NCBI GenBank assembly: GCA_945898215.1
Contig: CAMDHY010000005.1
Location: 1 to 64,000 of the forward strand
Source of the DNA: Pseudoxanthobacter soli DSM 19599
Lineage (GTDB): Bacteria > Pseudomonadota > Alphaproteobacteria > Rhizobiales > Segnochrobactraceae
Length of the DNA stretch: 64,000 nt
Direction of reading: 5' to 3'
Below the pieces are notes generated by a model that was not told the origin of the DNA, did no database searches, and saw nothing but the letters and a program-made list of their open reading frames with translations. How positions within the stretch are numbered: the first letter of the stretch is position 1; the number at the start of each line of letters is the position of its first letter. Positions 8,042 through 16,138 of this stretch are shown one piece after another. A program made the position numbers and the translations under genes.

Positions 8042-9597
8042 CGGAGCGGTGCTCCCGACAGGGGCAGCCACGAGTAGCCGTCGCGGCCGATCAGGGCGTG
8101 GGCGGCCTGCGGGCCGCTGCCGCCGGCGGCATAGGGGTAGAGGTCGCCGATGCGCGAACGCCAGGCGTCGAGCAACGGCTGCACAGCCGCCCAGCCGGCC
8201 TCGATGTTGTCGGCGCGCTGGAACAGCGTCGCATCGCCGACGAGGCAGTCGTAGATCAGCGTCTCGTAGCCGGTGGAGGGCTGCGCCTGGAAATAGTCCT
8301 TGTAGCGGAAGTCCATGTCGACCTCCGACAGCCGCACGGTGCGCCCCGGCACCTTGGCGGCGAAGCGCAGCGAGATGCCCTCGTCGGGCTGGACGTGGAT
8401 GACCAGCATGTTCGGAGTGAGCCCGCCGGCCGGCGTGTTGCCGAACAGGACGCCCGGCGCGCGCTTGAACTGGATGGCGATCTCGGTGCGCCGCGTCGTC
8501 AACGCCTTGCCGGTGCGGATGTAGAAGGGCACGCCCGACCAGCGCCAGTTGTCGACCATGCACTTCATGGCGACGTAGGTCTCGGTCAGGCTGTGCGCAT
8601 TGACGTCCGGCTCGGCGCGGTAGTCGGCGACCGGGTGGCCCAGAACCGAGCCGGCGGTGTACTGGCCGCGCACCGCCCAGTTCGCCGCCTCGCCGGGCGA
8701 CTGGATGCGCACCGCCTCGATCGCTTTCGCCTTCTCGGTACGGATGGCGTCGGCGTCGAAGGAGTTCGGCGGCTCCATCGCGGTCGTCGCGAGGAGCTGG
8801 AACATGTGGTTCGGCACCATGTCGCGCAACGCACCGGTGGCGTCGTAGAACTTGCCGCGCGTCTCGACGCCCACTGTCTCCGCCGCGGTGATCTGCACGT
8901 GCTCGATGTACTCGCGCCGCCAGATCGGCTCGAAGATACCGTTGGCGAAGCGCAGGCTCATGATGTTCTGCACCGTCTCCTTGCCGAGGAAATGGTCGAT
9001 GCGGAACAGCTGGTGCTCGCCGGCGGCGCCGAGCAGGTGCGCATTCAGCGCCTTCGCCGAGGCGAGGTCGTTGCCGAACGGCTTCTCGATGACGATGCGG
9101 CGGAAGGACTTCTCGCCCTCCTGCAGCAGACCGGAGGCCGCGAGCTGCTCCGGGATCGAGCCGAAGAAGCGCGGTGCCACGGCGAGGTAGAACACCGCGT
9201 TGGTCGAGCCGTCGGCGCGCGGCACGATGCGCGCCTTCAGCGTCTCGTAAGTGGCCGGGTCGTCGAAGTCGCCGGCGACGTAGCCGATGCGGCCGATCAG
9301 CCAGGACCACACCTCCTCGTCGATCGAGGCGGTGCCGTCGGTGCTGTGCGCGATCAGCGCGCGCACCGAGTCCGTCAGGAACGCCCGGTAGTCGTCCTCG
9401 GAGCGGGCGATGTGGTCGACGCCGATGATCTGGAACTCGGGATCGAGCACCCCCTCGAAGGCGAGGTTGTAGATCGCCGGCATCAACAGGCGCTTCGTCA
9501 GGTCGCCCGAGGCGCCGAAGATGAACATCGTCGCCGGCGGGGCCGGCGCGGCGTCGGAGGGCATCCTCGCATGCCCGAGCGTCACCTGATCGTTCAT
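8038..9597 (-). CDS. zwf: glucose-6-phosphate 1-dehydrogenase
   Basis: First step of the oxidative pentose phosphate pathway: glucose 6-phosphate to 6-phosphogluconolactone with reduction of NAD(P)+. The 519-residue product has the nucleotide-binding FGASGDLTKR (residues 28-36), EKPFG (171-175) and the active-site RIDHFLGKE (199-207), followed by the C-terminal alpha+beta domain; the length is usual. It sits 4 bases after gnd and overlaps the HAD gene by 4 bases in the tkt, tal-pgi, gnd, zwf, HAD operon. Start is ATG 9597. Confidence 0.97.
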   Translation of the reverse strand: MNDQVTLGHARMPSDAAPAPPATMFIFGASGDLTKRLLMPAIYNLAFEGVLDPEFQIIGVDHIARSEDDYRAFLTDSVRALIAHSTDGTASIDEEVWSWLIGRIGYVAGDFDDPATYETLKARIVPRADGSTNAVFYLAVAPRFFGSIPEQLAASGLLQEGEKSFRRIVIEKPFGNDLASAKALNAHLLGAAGEHQLFRIDHFLGKETVQNIMSLRFANGIFEPIWRREYIEHVQITAAETVGVETRGKFYDATGALRDMVPNHMFQLLATTAMEPPNSFDADAIRTEKAKAIEAVRIQSPGEAANWAVRGQYTAGSVLGHPVADYRAEPDVNAHSLTETYVAMKCMVDNWRWSGVPFYIRTGKALTTRRTEIAIQFKRAPGVLFGNTPAGGLTPNMLVIHVQPDEGISLRFAAKVPGRTVRLSEVDMDFRYKDYFQAQPSTGYETLIYDCLVGDATLFQRADNIEAGWAAVQPLLDAWRSRIGDLYPYAAGGSGPQAAHALIGRDGYSWLPLSGAPLR

Positions 9598-9601
9598 CGG
9601 A

Positions 9602-10585
9602 TCAGCCGCCCGTCGGCCGCTCGATGTGGCCGCCGAACTTGAAGCGCATCGCCGACAAGAGCTTCTCGCCGAAGGAGTGTTCCTGGCGCGAACGGAAGCG
9701 CGCGTAGAGCGAAGCCGTCAGCACTTCCGCCGACACCGCCTCCTCGACCGCCGCCATCACCGTCCAGCGGCCCTCGCCGGAATCGGCGACCGAGCCGGTG
9801 TAGTCCGACAGGGTCGGGTTCTCGACCAGCGCCATCGCCGACAGGTCGAGCAGCCAGGAGGAGATGACGCTGCCGCGCCGCCACACTTCCGAGATGTCCG
9901 TGAGGTCGAGCGAATAGCGCTCGTTCTCCGGAAGCTCCGCCGAGTCCTTGTTGCGCAGGATGTCGAAGCCCTCGGCATAGGCCTGCATCAGGCCGTACTC
10001 GATGCCGTTGTGGACCATCTTGACGAAGTGGCCGGCGCCGGGCGGCCCGGCGTGAATGTAGCCGCGCTCGGCGCGGCTATCGAGGCCGTCGCGGCCGGGG
10101 GTGCGCGGGATGTCTCCGAGGCCGGGGGCGAGGCAGTCGAAGATCGGGTCGAGACGGTCGACGGCTTCCTTGTCACCGCCGATCATCATGCAGTAGCCGC
10201 GATCCAGGCCCCAGACGCCGCCGGACGTGCCGACGTCGACATAGTGCAGGCCCTGCTCGCGCAGCCCCTCGGCGCGGCGGATGTCGTCCTTGTAGAAGCT
10301 GTTGCCGCCGTCGATGATGGTGTCGCCCGACGCCATCAGCTTGGCGAAGGCGGCGACCGTCTCTTCGGTCGGCGCGCCGGCCGGCAGCATCACCCAGACG
10401 GCGCGCGGCGCGTCGAGCTTCGACACCATGTCCTCGAGGCCGGACGCCCCGACGCAGCCCTCGCCGGCGAGCTCCTTAACCGCCGCGTCGTTGCGGTCCC
10501 ACACGACGCAGGTGTGACCGGCGCGGGTCAGGCGGCGGGCGATGTTGCCGCCCATGCGGCCGAGGCCGACGATACCAAGCTGCAT
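9602..10585 (-). CDS. gnd: 6-phosphogluconate dehydrogenase, decarboxylating (short GndA/GntZ type)
   Basis: Oxidative decarboxylation of 6-phosphogluconate to ribulose 5-phosphate. The 327-residue product is the short form, about 140 residues shorter than E. coli Gnd. The N-terminus is a Rossmann fold (GIVGLGRMG, residues 4-12) and the substrate-binding GTSGGVWG and [20 protein letters not shown] segments follow. After the second strand the sequence is VVWDRN; an Asp there and the short form suggest NAD+ rather than NADP+, which is an inference. ATG 10585 is chosen over an upstream start because of GGGAGAG just before it. Third gene of the pentose-phosphate operon. Confidence 0.94.
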   Translation of the reverse strand: MQLGIVGLGRMGGNIARRLTRAGHTCVVWDRNDAAVKELAGEGCVGASGLEDMVSKLDAPRAVWVMLPAGAPTEETVAAFAKLMASGDTIIDGGNSFYKDDIRRAEGLREQGLHYVDVGTSGGVWGLDRGYCMMIGGDKEAVDRLDPIFDCLAPGLGDIPRTPGRDGLDSRAERGYIHAGPPGAGHFVKMVHNGIEYGLMQAYAEGFDILRNKDSAELPENERYSLDLTDISEVWRRGSVISSWLLDLSAMALVENPTLSDYTGSVADSGEGRWTVMAAVEEAVSAEVLTASLYARFRSRQEHSFGEKLLSAMRFKFGGHIERPTGG

Positions 10586-10666
10586 TCTCGTCTCTCCCGG
10601 AAGGGTTGGCAGCGGCCGGTGCACTCCGGCCGCCGGATCTTGGTGGGGCAGGGGCCTCGCGAGGCC

Positions 10667-13546
10667 TCAGCCTAGGGCGCGCTCGACGGCCGTGGCGACG
10701 CGGGCGAGGCCTGCCGCCACGTCGCTGCCGAGATGGACACGCAACGCCCGGCGGCCGCGCTCGGCCAGAACGTCGAAGTCACCGCGCGCCTGCGCCTGCT
10801 TGACGATGCTGAAGCCGTATGTGTGGCCCGGCACCGCCAGGTCCTTCGCATCGTCGGCGGTGATCTGCAGGAACACGCCGGAGTTCGGTCCGCCCTTGTA
10901 GGCCTGGCCGGTCGAGTGCAGGAAGCGCGGACCGAAGCCGACGCAGGTCGCCACCTTGCGTGCGTCGCGGATGACGGTGCGCAGCTTCGTCAGCACCTCG
11001 GTGTGGGCGGCGTTGCGCTCGATGTAGGCGAGCAGCGCCGCATAGTCGCCGGCACCGAGGCGGGCGAGGTGGGCGGCGACATAGGCGTCGAGGGTCTTAG
11101 CCGAGGCCGCCGCCTCGATCTCGCCGGCGTTGCGCTTGTCGGCGAAGAGCTTGATGCCCTCGGCCTCGAAGAACGGCGCCTCCGGGGGCAGGGTGCCGGT
11201 TTTCTCGTAGGCGTCGGTGAGCTTCTTCGTCTCGATCTTGCTCGCCTCGACGTCCGGCTGGTTGAAGGCGTCGATGCCGATGATCGCGCCGGCGACAGCG
11301 GTGGCGATCTCCCAGCGGAAGAACTCCTGGCCGATCTGGTAGGGCTCGCTCACGGTGATACGCACCACCGGCTGGCCGGCGTCTTCAAGCGCCTTGATGG
11401 CTGCGTCCTGGGCGGCGTCGACGCCGCCTACGAGGCTGAGATAGGCGAAGATGCGGTCCTTGCCGTAGACGGCGGGCGCGCCGAGCGGCTCGCTGTCGAC
11501 CGGCACGATGCCCTTGCCGACCTTGCCGGTCGATTCCGCCAGAAGCTGCTCCATCCAGGCGCCGACGTCGGCGATGCCGGGGGAGGCGACGATCGTCACC
11601 TTGTCGCGGCCGTTGACCGCGCCGACGCCGAGAATGGCACCGAGCGTGGCGCCGGGATTGTCGGCCGGCGGCACGGAGGCGGCGCAGGCGCGCACCATGA
11701 TGTCGGTGGCGTCGAGGAAGCGCTCGAGGTCGAGCCCCATCACCGCCGCCGGCACCATTCCGAAGTTCGACAGCACCGAATAGCGGCCGCCGACGCCGGC
11801 ATCGCCGTAGAAGATGTGCCGGAACTTGTCGCCCTCGGCGACCTTCTGCATGTGCGAGCCGGGGTCGGTGACAGCGACGAAGTGCGCGCCGGCCTTCTCC
11901 GCGCCGACCGCCTTCACGGTGAGGTCGAAGAAGTACTCCTTGAGGATGTTCGGTTCGAGCGTGCCACCAGATTTCGAGGAGACGATGAACAGCGTCTTCG
12001 CCGGGTCGATCTTCGCCTGGAAGGTGGCGATCTGCGCCGGGTCGGTCGAATCGAGCACCAGGAGCTCGGGGAAGCCGGCCTGCTTGCCAAAAGTCTTGGC
12101 CAGCACCTCCGGGCCGAGGCTGGAGCCGCCCATGCCGAGCAGCAGGGCGTGGGTGAAGCCCGCCGCCTCCACGTCCTTCTGGAAGGCGACGAGGGCGGGC
12201 AGCTCCTTCTTGTCGGCACCGGTGATGCCGAGCCAGGCGAGCCACTTGTTTTCGTCGGCACCGGTCCACAGCGAGGCGTCGCGCGCCCACAGCCGCCGGA
12301 CCGCGCCGCCCTTGCGGGCGATGTCGAGCTCGGCCTTGACGAGCGGCGCCATGTCCGCGGGCAGGGAGTGGGTGGAGCCGTCGAGGCGCGGGCCCAGGAA
12401 CTCGACACGGCGCTTCGCGACCGTCGACAGCAGGCTGTCGAAGGCATCGGCGAATAGCGTCACGCCATCGCGCAGCAGTTCCTGCGTGATCGCATCAAGA
12501 TCAACGCCGAAGCGCTTGAGATCATCCAGTACCTTGCGCGCAGCATCGACGTCGACGGTCAGCGCCTCGGCTGCCTTTCCATGGTCGCGGAAGGCGTCCA
12601 TCGTGGCCGGCGGCATGGTGTTGACGGTCTCGCGGCCGATCAGGTCCTCGACGTAGAGGGTGTCGGGATAGGCCGGGTTCTTGGTGCCGGTGCTCGCCCA
12701 AAGCAGGCGCTGCGGGCGGGCGCCGTCGGCGGCGAGCGCCTTGAAGCGGTTGCCCTCGCTCAGCTTGATGAAGTGCTGGTAGGCGAGCTTGGCATTGGCG
12801 ATCGCCACCTTGCCCTTGAGCCCGGCGAGCGCTTCGGCGTTTTCGTCCTTCGCCGCGATCTTCGCGTCGATGGCGTGGTCGACGGCGCTATCGATGCGGC
12901 TGATGAAGAAGCTCGCGACGCTCGCCACCCGCGAGACGTCGCCACCCTTCGCCTTGAACGCCTCGAGCCCGTCGAGATAGGCGTCGGCGACGGCGGCGTA
13001 GGCCTCCTGCGAGAACAGCAGCGTCACGTTGATGTTGATGCCGTCGCCGATCAGCGTGCGGATGGCGGGGACGCCGGCGGCGGTGCCCGGCACCTTCACC
13101 ATCAGGTTCGGCTTGTCGACCGCCTTCCAGAGGCGGCGGGCCTCGGCGATCGTCTCGTCGGTGGCATCGGAGAGGTACGGGGAGACCTCGAGGCTGATGT
13201 AGCCGTCGACGCCGTCGGTGGCGTCGTAGACCGGCCGCAGCACGTCGGCAGCCGCCTTGATGTCGGCGATGGCGAGCGCATCGAAGATGCCGAAAGCGTC
13301 GACGTCGCCCTTGCCCTCCATCTCGGCGAAGGCGCTGTCGTAGTCCTTGCTGCCGCCGATCGCCTTCTCGAAGATCGACGGGTTCGAGGTGACGCCCTTC
13401 AGGCCGTCCTCATCGACCATCTTCTTCAGCGCACCGCTCTCGATGTGGCTGCGGCGGACGAAGTCCAGCCACGGCGACTGGCCGTAGTCGGCGAGCTCAA
13501 CCAGCGGGTTCTTGCCGGCCTTGGGGGTGGAGGACTGTTCGCTCAA
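10667..13546 (-). CDS. bifunctional transaldolase / glucose-6-phosphate isomerase
   Basis: One 959-residue polypeptide joins two pentose-phosphate enzymes. Residues ~1-375 are transaldolase (Tal type 2): TSNPSIFE (53-60), Schiff-base Lys151 in MVKVPGT, and LLWASTGTKNPAYPD (281-295). Residues ~380-959 are phosphoglucose isomerase: GMGGSSLGPE (471-480), SSKSGGTLEP (523-532), GGRYSVLSNFG, and a C-terminal HSTGQAYKGGPNSG segment. Such fusions are known in some alphaproteobacteria and cyanobacteria. The start is TTG 13546 with GGGAG 8 bases upstream; the open frame extends further only as an antisense-like shadow of tkt. It begins 35 bases after the tkt stop. The fusion couples sedoheptulose/erythrose interconversion to glucose 6-phosphate supply. 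Confidence 0.95.
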   Translation of the reverse strand: MSEQSSTPKAGKNPLVELADYGQSPWLDFVRRSHIESGALKKMVDEDGLKGVTSNPSIFEKAIGGSKDYDSAFAEMEGKGDVDAFGIFDALAIADIKAAADVLRPVYDATDGVDGYISLEVSPYLSDATDETIAEARRLWKAVDKPNLMVKVPGTAAGVPAIRTLIGDGININVTLLFSQEAYAAVADAYLDGLEAFKAKGGDVSRVASVASFFISRIDSAVDHAIDAKIAAKDENAEALAGLKGKVAIANAKLAYQHFIKLSEGNRFKALAADGARPQRLLWASTGTKNPAYPDTLYVEDLIGRETVNTMPPATMDAFRDHGKAAEALTVDVDAARKVLDDLKRFGVDLDAITQELLRDGVTLFADAFDSLLSTVAKRRVEFLGPRLDGSTHSLPADMAPLVKAELDIARKGGAVRRLWARDASLWTGADENKWLAWLGITGADKKELPALVAFQKDVEAAGFTHALLLGMGGSSLGPEVLAKTFGKQAGFPELLVLDSTDPAQIATFQAKIDPAKTLFIVSSKSGGTLEPNILKEYFFDLTVKAVGAEKAGAHFVAVTDPGSHMQKVAEGDKFRHIFYGDAGVGGRYSVLSNFGMVPAAVMGLDLERFLDATDIMVRACAASVPPADNPGATLGAILGVGAVNGRDKVTIVASPGIADVGAWMEQLLAESTGKVGKGIVPVDSEPLGAPAVYGKDRIFAYLSLVGGVDAAQDAAIKALEDAGQPVVRITVSEPYQIGQEFFRWEIATAVAGAIIGIDAFNQPDVEASKIETKKLTDAYEKTGTLPPEAPFFEAEGIKLFADKRNAGEIEAAASAKTLDAYVAAHLARLGAGDYAALLAYIERNAAHTEVLTKLRTVIRDARKVATCVGFGPRFLHSTGQAYKGGPNSGVFLQITADDAKDLAVPGHTYGFSIVKQAQARGDFDVLAERGRRALRVHLGSDVAAGLARVATAVERALG

Positions 13547-13581
13547 GGAATTCGCTCCCGTTCGATCTATCTGCCGGCGAC

Positions 13582-15708
13582 TTAGCGGCCGGCCTGGGCG
13601 CGCGCGGCTGCGAGCACACGCTCCGGCGTGAATCCGAACTCGGTCAACAGCGCCTTCAAGGGCGCCGAGGCGCCGAAGGTGTGCATGCCGATCTTGGCAC
13701 CCGACAGGCCGACATAGCGGTCCCACCCGAGGGTGGAGGCCTGCTCGACCGAAACGCGGGCGGTGATGTGCGGCGGCAGGACCTCGTGGCGATAGGCCTC
13801 GTCCTGCTTCTCGAAGAGCTCCCACGACGGCATCGAGACGACGCGCGAGCGGATGCCCTCGGCCTTCAGCGCCTCGTGGGCGCCGACGCAGAGCTGCACC
13901 TCGCTGCCGGTCGCCATCAGGATCACCTCCGGCTCGCCGCCCTCGCTGTCGGCGAGGATGTAGGCGCCGCGGGCGACGCCGGCGGCGGGAGCGTACTTGG
14001 TGCGGTCGACCGTCGGCAGCGCCTGGCGCGACAGCACGATGCAGGCCGGCTCGTGGCGCAGCGACAGCATGGTGCGCCAGGTCTCCGCGACCTCGTTGGC
14101 GTCGGCCGGGCGGAACACGAGCAGGCCCGGGATCGAGCGCAGACCGATCAGCTGCTCCACCGGCTGGTGAGTCGGGCCGTCCTCGCCGACGCCGATCGAA
14201 TCGTGGGTGAACACGTAGATGACCGGCAGCTCCATCAGCGCCGAGAGGCGGATCGCCGGCTTCATGTAGTCGGAGAAGATCAGGAAGCCGGAGCCGAACG
14301 AGCGCAGCTTCGACAGCGACATGCCGTTGCAGATCGCCCCCATGGCGTGCTCGCGGATGCCGAAGTGGAAGTTGCGGCCGCCATAGGAGCCGGCCTCGAA
14401 GTCGCCGGCGCCCTCGAAGGTGAAGCGCGTCTTCGTCGAGGGGGCGAGGTCGGCGGCGCCGCCGACGAGCCACGGCAGATGCGGGGCGATGGCGTTCTGC
14501 ACCTTCGCCGAGGCGTCTCGCCCGGCCATGCCCTTCTCGTCGGCCGGGAAGGCCGGGATGGCGCTGTCCCAGCCCGCCGGCAGCTTGCGCGCCTGCATCT
14601 CTTCGATCTCGGCGGCGAGCTCGGAATGGGCCGCCTTGTAGCGGGCGAACATCTCTTCCCAGGCGACGCGATGGTCGTGACCGCGCTTGCCCATCATTTC
14701 GGCGAAGCGCTCATAGACGCCGTCCGGCACCAGGAATTTCGCATCTTCCGGCCAGCCGTAGCTCTTCTTGGCGAGACGGATCTCCTCCTCGCCGAGGGGC
14801 TCGCCGTGGGCTGCGCTGGTGTCCTGCTTGTTCGGCGCGCCGTAGCCGATGTGGCTCTCGACGATGATCATCGTCGGCCGGTCGTCCACATGCTGGGCGC
14901 TGTCGAAGGCGGCAGCCAGGCGTGGGCAATCGTTGGCGTCGCCGACGCGCAGCACGTTCCAGCCATAGGCGAGGAAGCGGGCGGCGACGTCCTCGCTGAA
15001 GGCGAGGGAGGTGTGGCCCTCGATGGTGATACGGTTGGAATCATAGATCCACACGAGGTTCGACAGCTTCAGGTGGCCGGCGAGGGAGGCCGCCTCGCTG
15101 GAGATGCCCTCCATCATGCAGCCGTCGCCGCCAAGCGCGTAGACGCGGTAGTCGAACAGCTTGAAGTCCGGCTTGTTGTAGCGCTCGGCGAGCCAGCGCT
15201 CGGCGATCGCCATGCCGACGCTTGTGGCAACGCCCTGGCCGAGCGGACCGGTGGTGGTCTCGACGCCGGAGGTGAGGTGGTATTCCGGGTGGCCCGGGCA
15301 CTTCGAGCCAAGCTGGCGGAAGTGCTTCAGGTCGTCGAGCGTCACCGACGGCTCGCCGAGGCGCTCGTACTGGCTGTTGACCGACTTCACACCGGCGAGG
15401 TGCAAGAGCGCGTAGAGCAGCGTCGAGGCGTGGCCGGCCGACAGCACGAAGCGGTCGCGGTTCGGCCAGATCGGGTCGGCCGGGTCGAAGCGCAGGAACT
15501 GCTGCCATAGCGTGTAGGCGACGGGGGCCATCGCCATCGGCGTGCCGGGGTGGCCGGAGTTCGCCTGCTGCACCGCGTCCATGGCGAGGGTGCGGATGGT
15601 GTTGATCGCCAGGCTGTCGATGTCGGAAACGGTCTGCGCGGAGCCCGTGCCCCGCAGGTGCCCGGACGCCGCCTCGGCGTCCCCCGGTGTCCGTTCCGTC
15701 GAACTCAT
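13582..15708 (-). CDS. tkt: transketolase
   Basis: Thiamine-diphosphate enzyme of the non-oxidative pentose phosphate pathway, moving two-carbon units between ketose and aldose phosphates. The 708-residue product has the N-terminal SGHPGTPMAMAP (51-62), the TPP-binding GDGCMMEG (194-201) with DSNRI (223-227), and the central pyrimidine domain with HDSIGVGEDGPTHQP. It has an extra ~28-residue N-terminal extension before SDIDSLAINTIR. Start is ATG 15708 with GAGGA upstream. It is the first gene of the five-gene operon and is divergent from the GH15 gene. Confidence 0.97.
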   Translation of the reverse strand: MSSTERTPGDAEAASGHLRGTGSAQTVSDIDSLAINTIRTLAMDAVQQANSGHPGTPMAMAPVAYTLWQQFLRFDPADPIWPNRDRFVLSAGHASTLLYALLHLAGVKSVNSQYERLGEPSVTLDDLKHFRQLGSKCPGHPEYHLTSGVETTTGPLGQGVATSVGMAIAERWLAERYNKPDFKLFDYRVYALGGDGCMMEGISSEAASLAGHLKLSNLVWIYDSNRITIEGHTSLAFSEDVAARFLAYGWNVLRVGDANDCPRLAAAFDSAQHVDDRPTMIIVESHIGYGAPNKQDTSAAHGEPLGEEEIRLAKKSYGWPEDAKFLVPDGVYERFAEMMGKRGHDHRVAWEEMFARYKAAHSELAAEIEEMQARKLPAGWDSAIPAFPADEKGMAGRDASAKVQNAIAPHLPWLVGGAADLAPSTKTRFTFEGAGDFEAGSYGGRNFHFGIREHAMGAICNGMSLSKLRSFGSGFLIFSDYMKPAIRLSALMELPVIYVFTHDSIGVGEDGPTHQPVEQLIGLRSIPGLLVFRPADANEVAETWRTMLSLRHEPACIVLSRQALPTVDRTKYAPAAGVARGAYILADSEGGEPEVILMATGSEVQLCVGAHEALKAEGIRSRVVSMPSWELFEKQDEAYRHEVLPPHITARVSVEQASTLGWDRYVGLSGAKIGMHTFGASAPLKALLTEFGFTPERVLAAARAQAGR

Positions 15709-16138
15709 GGGTCATCCTCACTACGGGTTGGGCGGCCGGCCTCGGGCCGCAACGGCACCGGGACCAGAGAAGAGATGTCTCGTGACGGCCCGATGAACTG
15801 TCGGCCGGCGAGAGATCGGTTGCCGGATGCAGGGGCGCCGATTCGGAAGGCTCGCGGCGGATCGGCCCGTCCGAAGGGCGGGCCGACGTAACGAACCACC
15901 CCCTCGCACCGAAATGAACTAGGTCCAGCACCCTCCGGTCGCACAATGGACGCGAGACCATACAGCGGACCCGCCCCGTCGTCACCAAGCGGAGACATGA
16001 ATTTGCGTTCAGATCGATCCAACCCTCTGACGATCAACGGCGAAGCGGGTGCTGCACGGCGGCGCCGCGCGCGCTAGTGTGTTGCGCGATGAACGGGTGC
16101 CGCGGATGCGGAGATGCCCGGCACGGGAGAGAAACCAC
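15709..16138. other. divergent intergenic region between tkt and the GH15 gene
   Basis: This gap must hold promoters for both the pentose-phosphate operon and the GH15-ROK unit. No convincing promoter boxes, dyad operators or protein-coding ORFs could be fixed by eye. A 26-codon ORF from ATG 15997 is arginine-rich and unconvincing. Confidence 0.5.

Noticed and set aside
7196-9310. A 704-codon frame suggesting a zwf-HAD fusion
   Set aside because: The part before 8041 is an out-of-frame shadow of zwf. The HAD gene has its own GTG overlapping the zwf stop.
10667-14473. A 1268-codon frame for the transaldolase-isomerase gene
   Set aside because: The first 309 codons are a shadow of tkt in another frame; the domain and ribosome binding site begin at TTG 13546.
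15997-16077. 26-codon ORF starting MNLRSDRS before the GH15 gene
   Set aside because: Arg/Ala-rich, the ribosome binding site is too close to the ATG, and nothing supports it.
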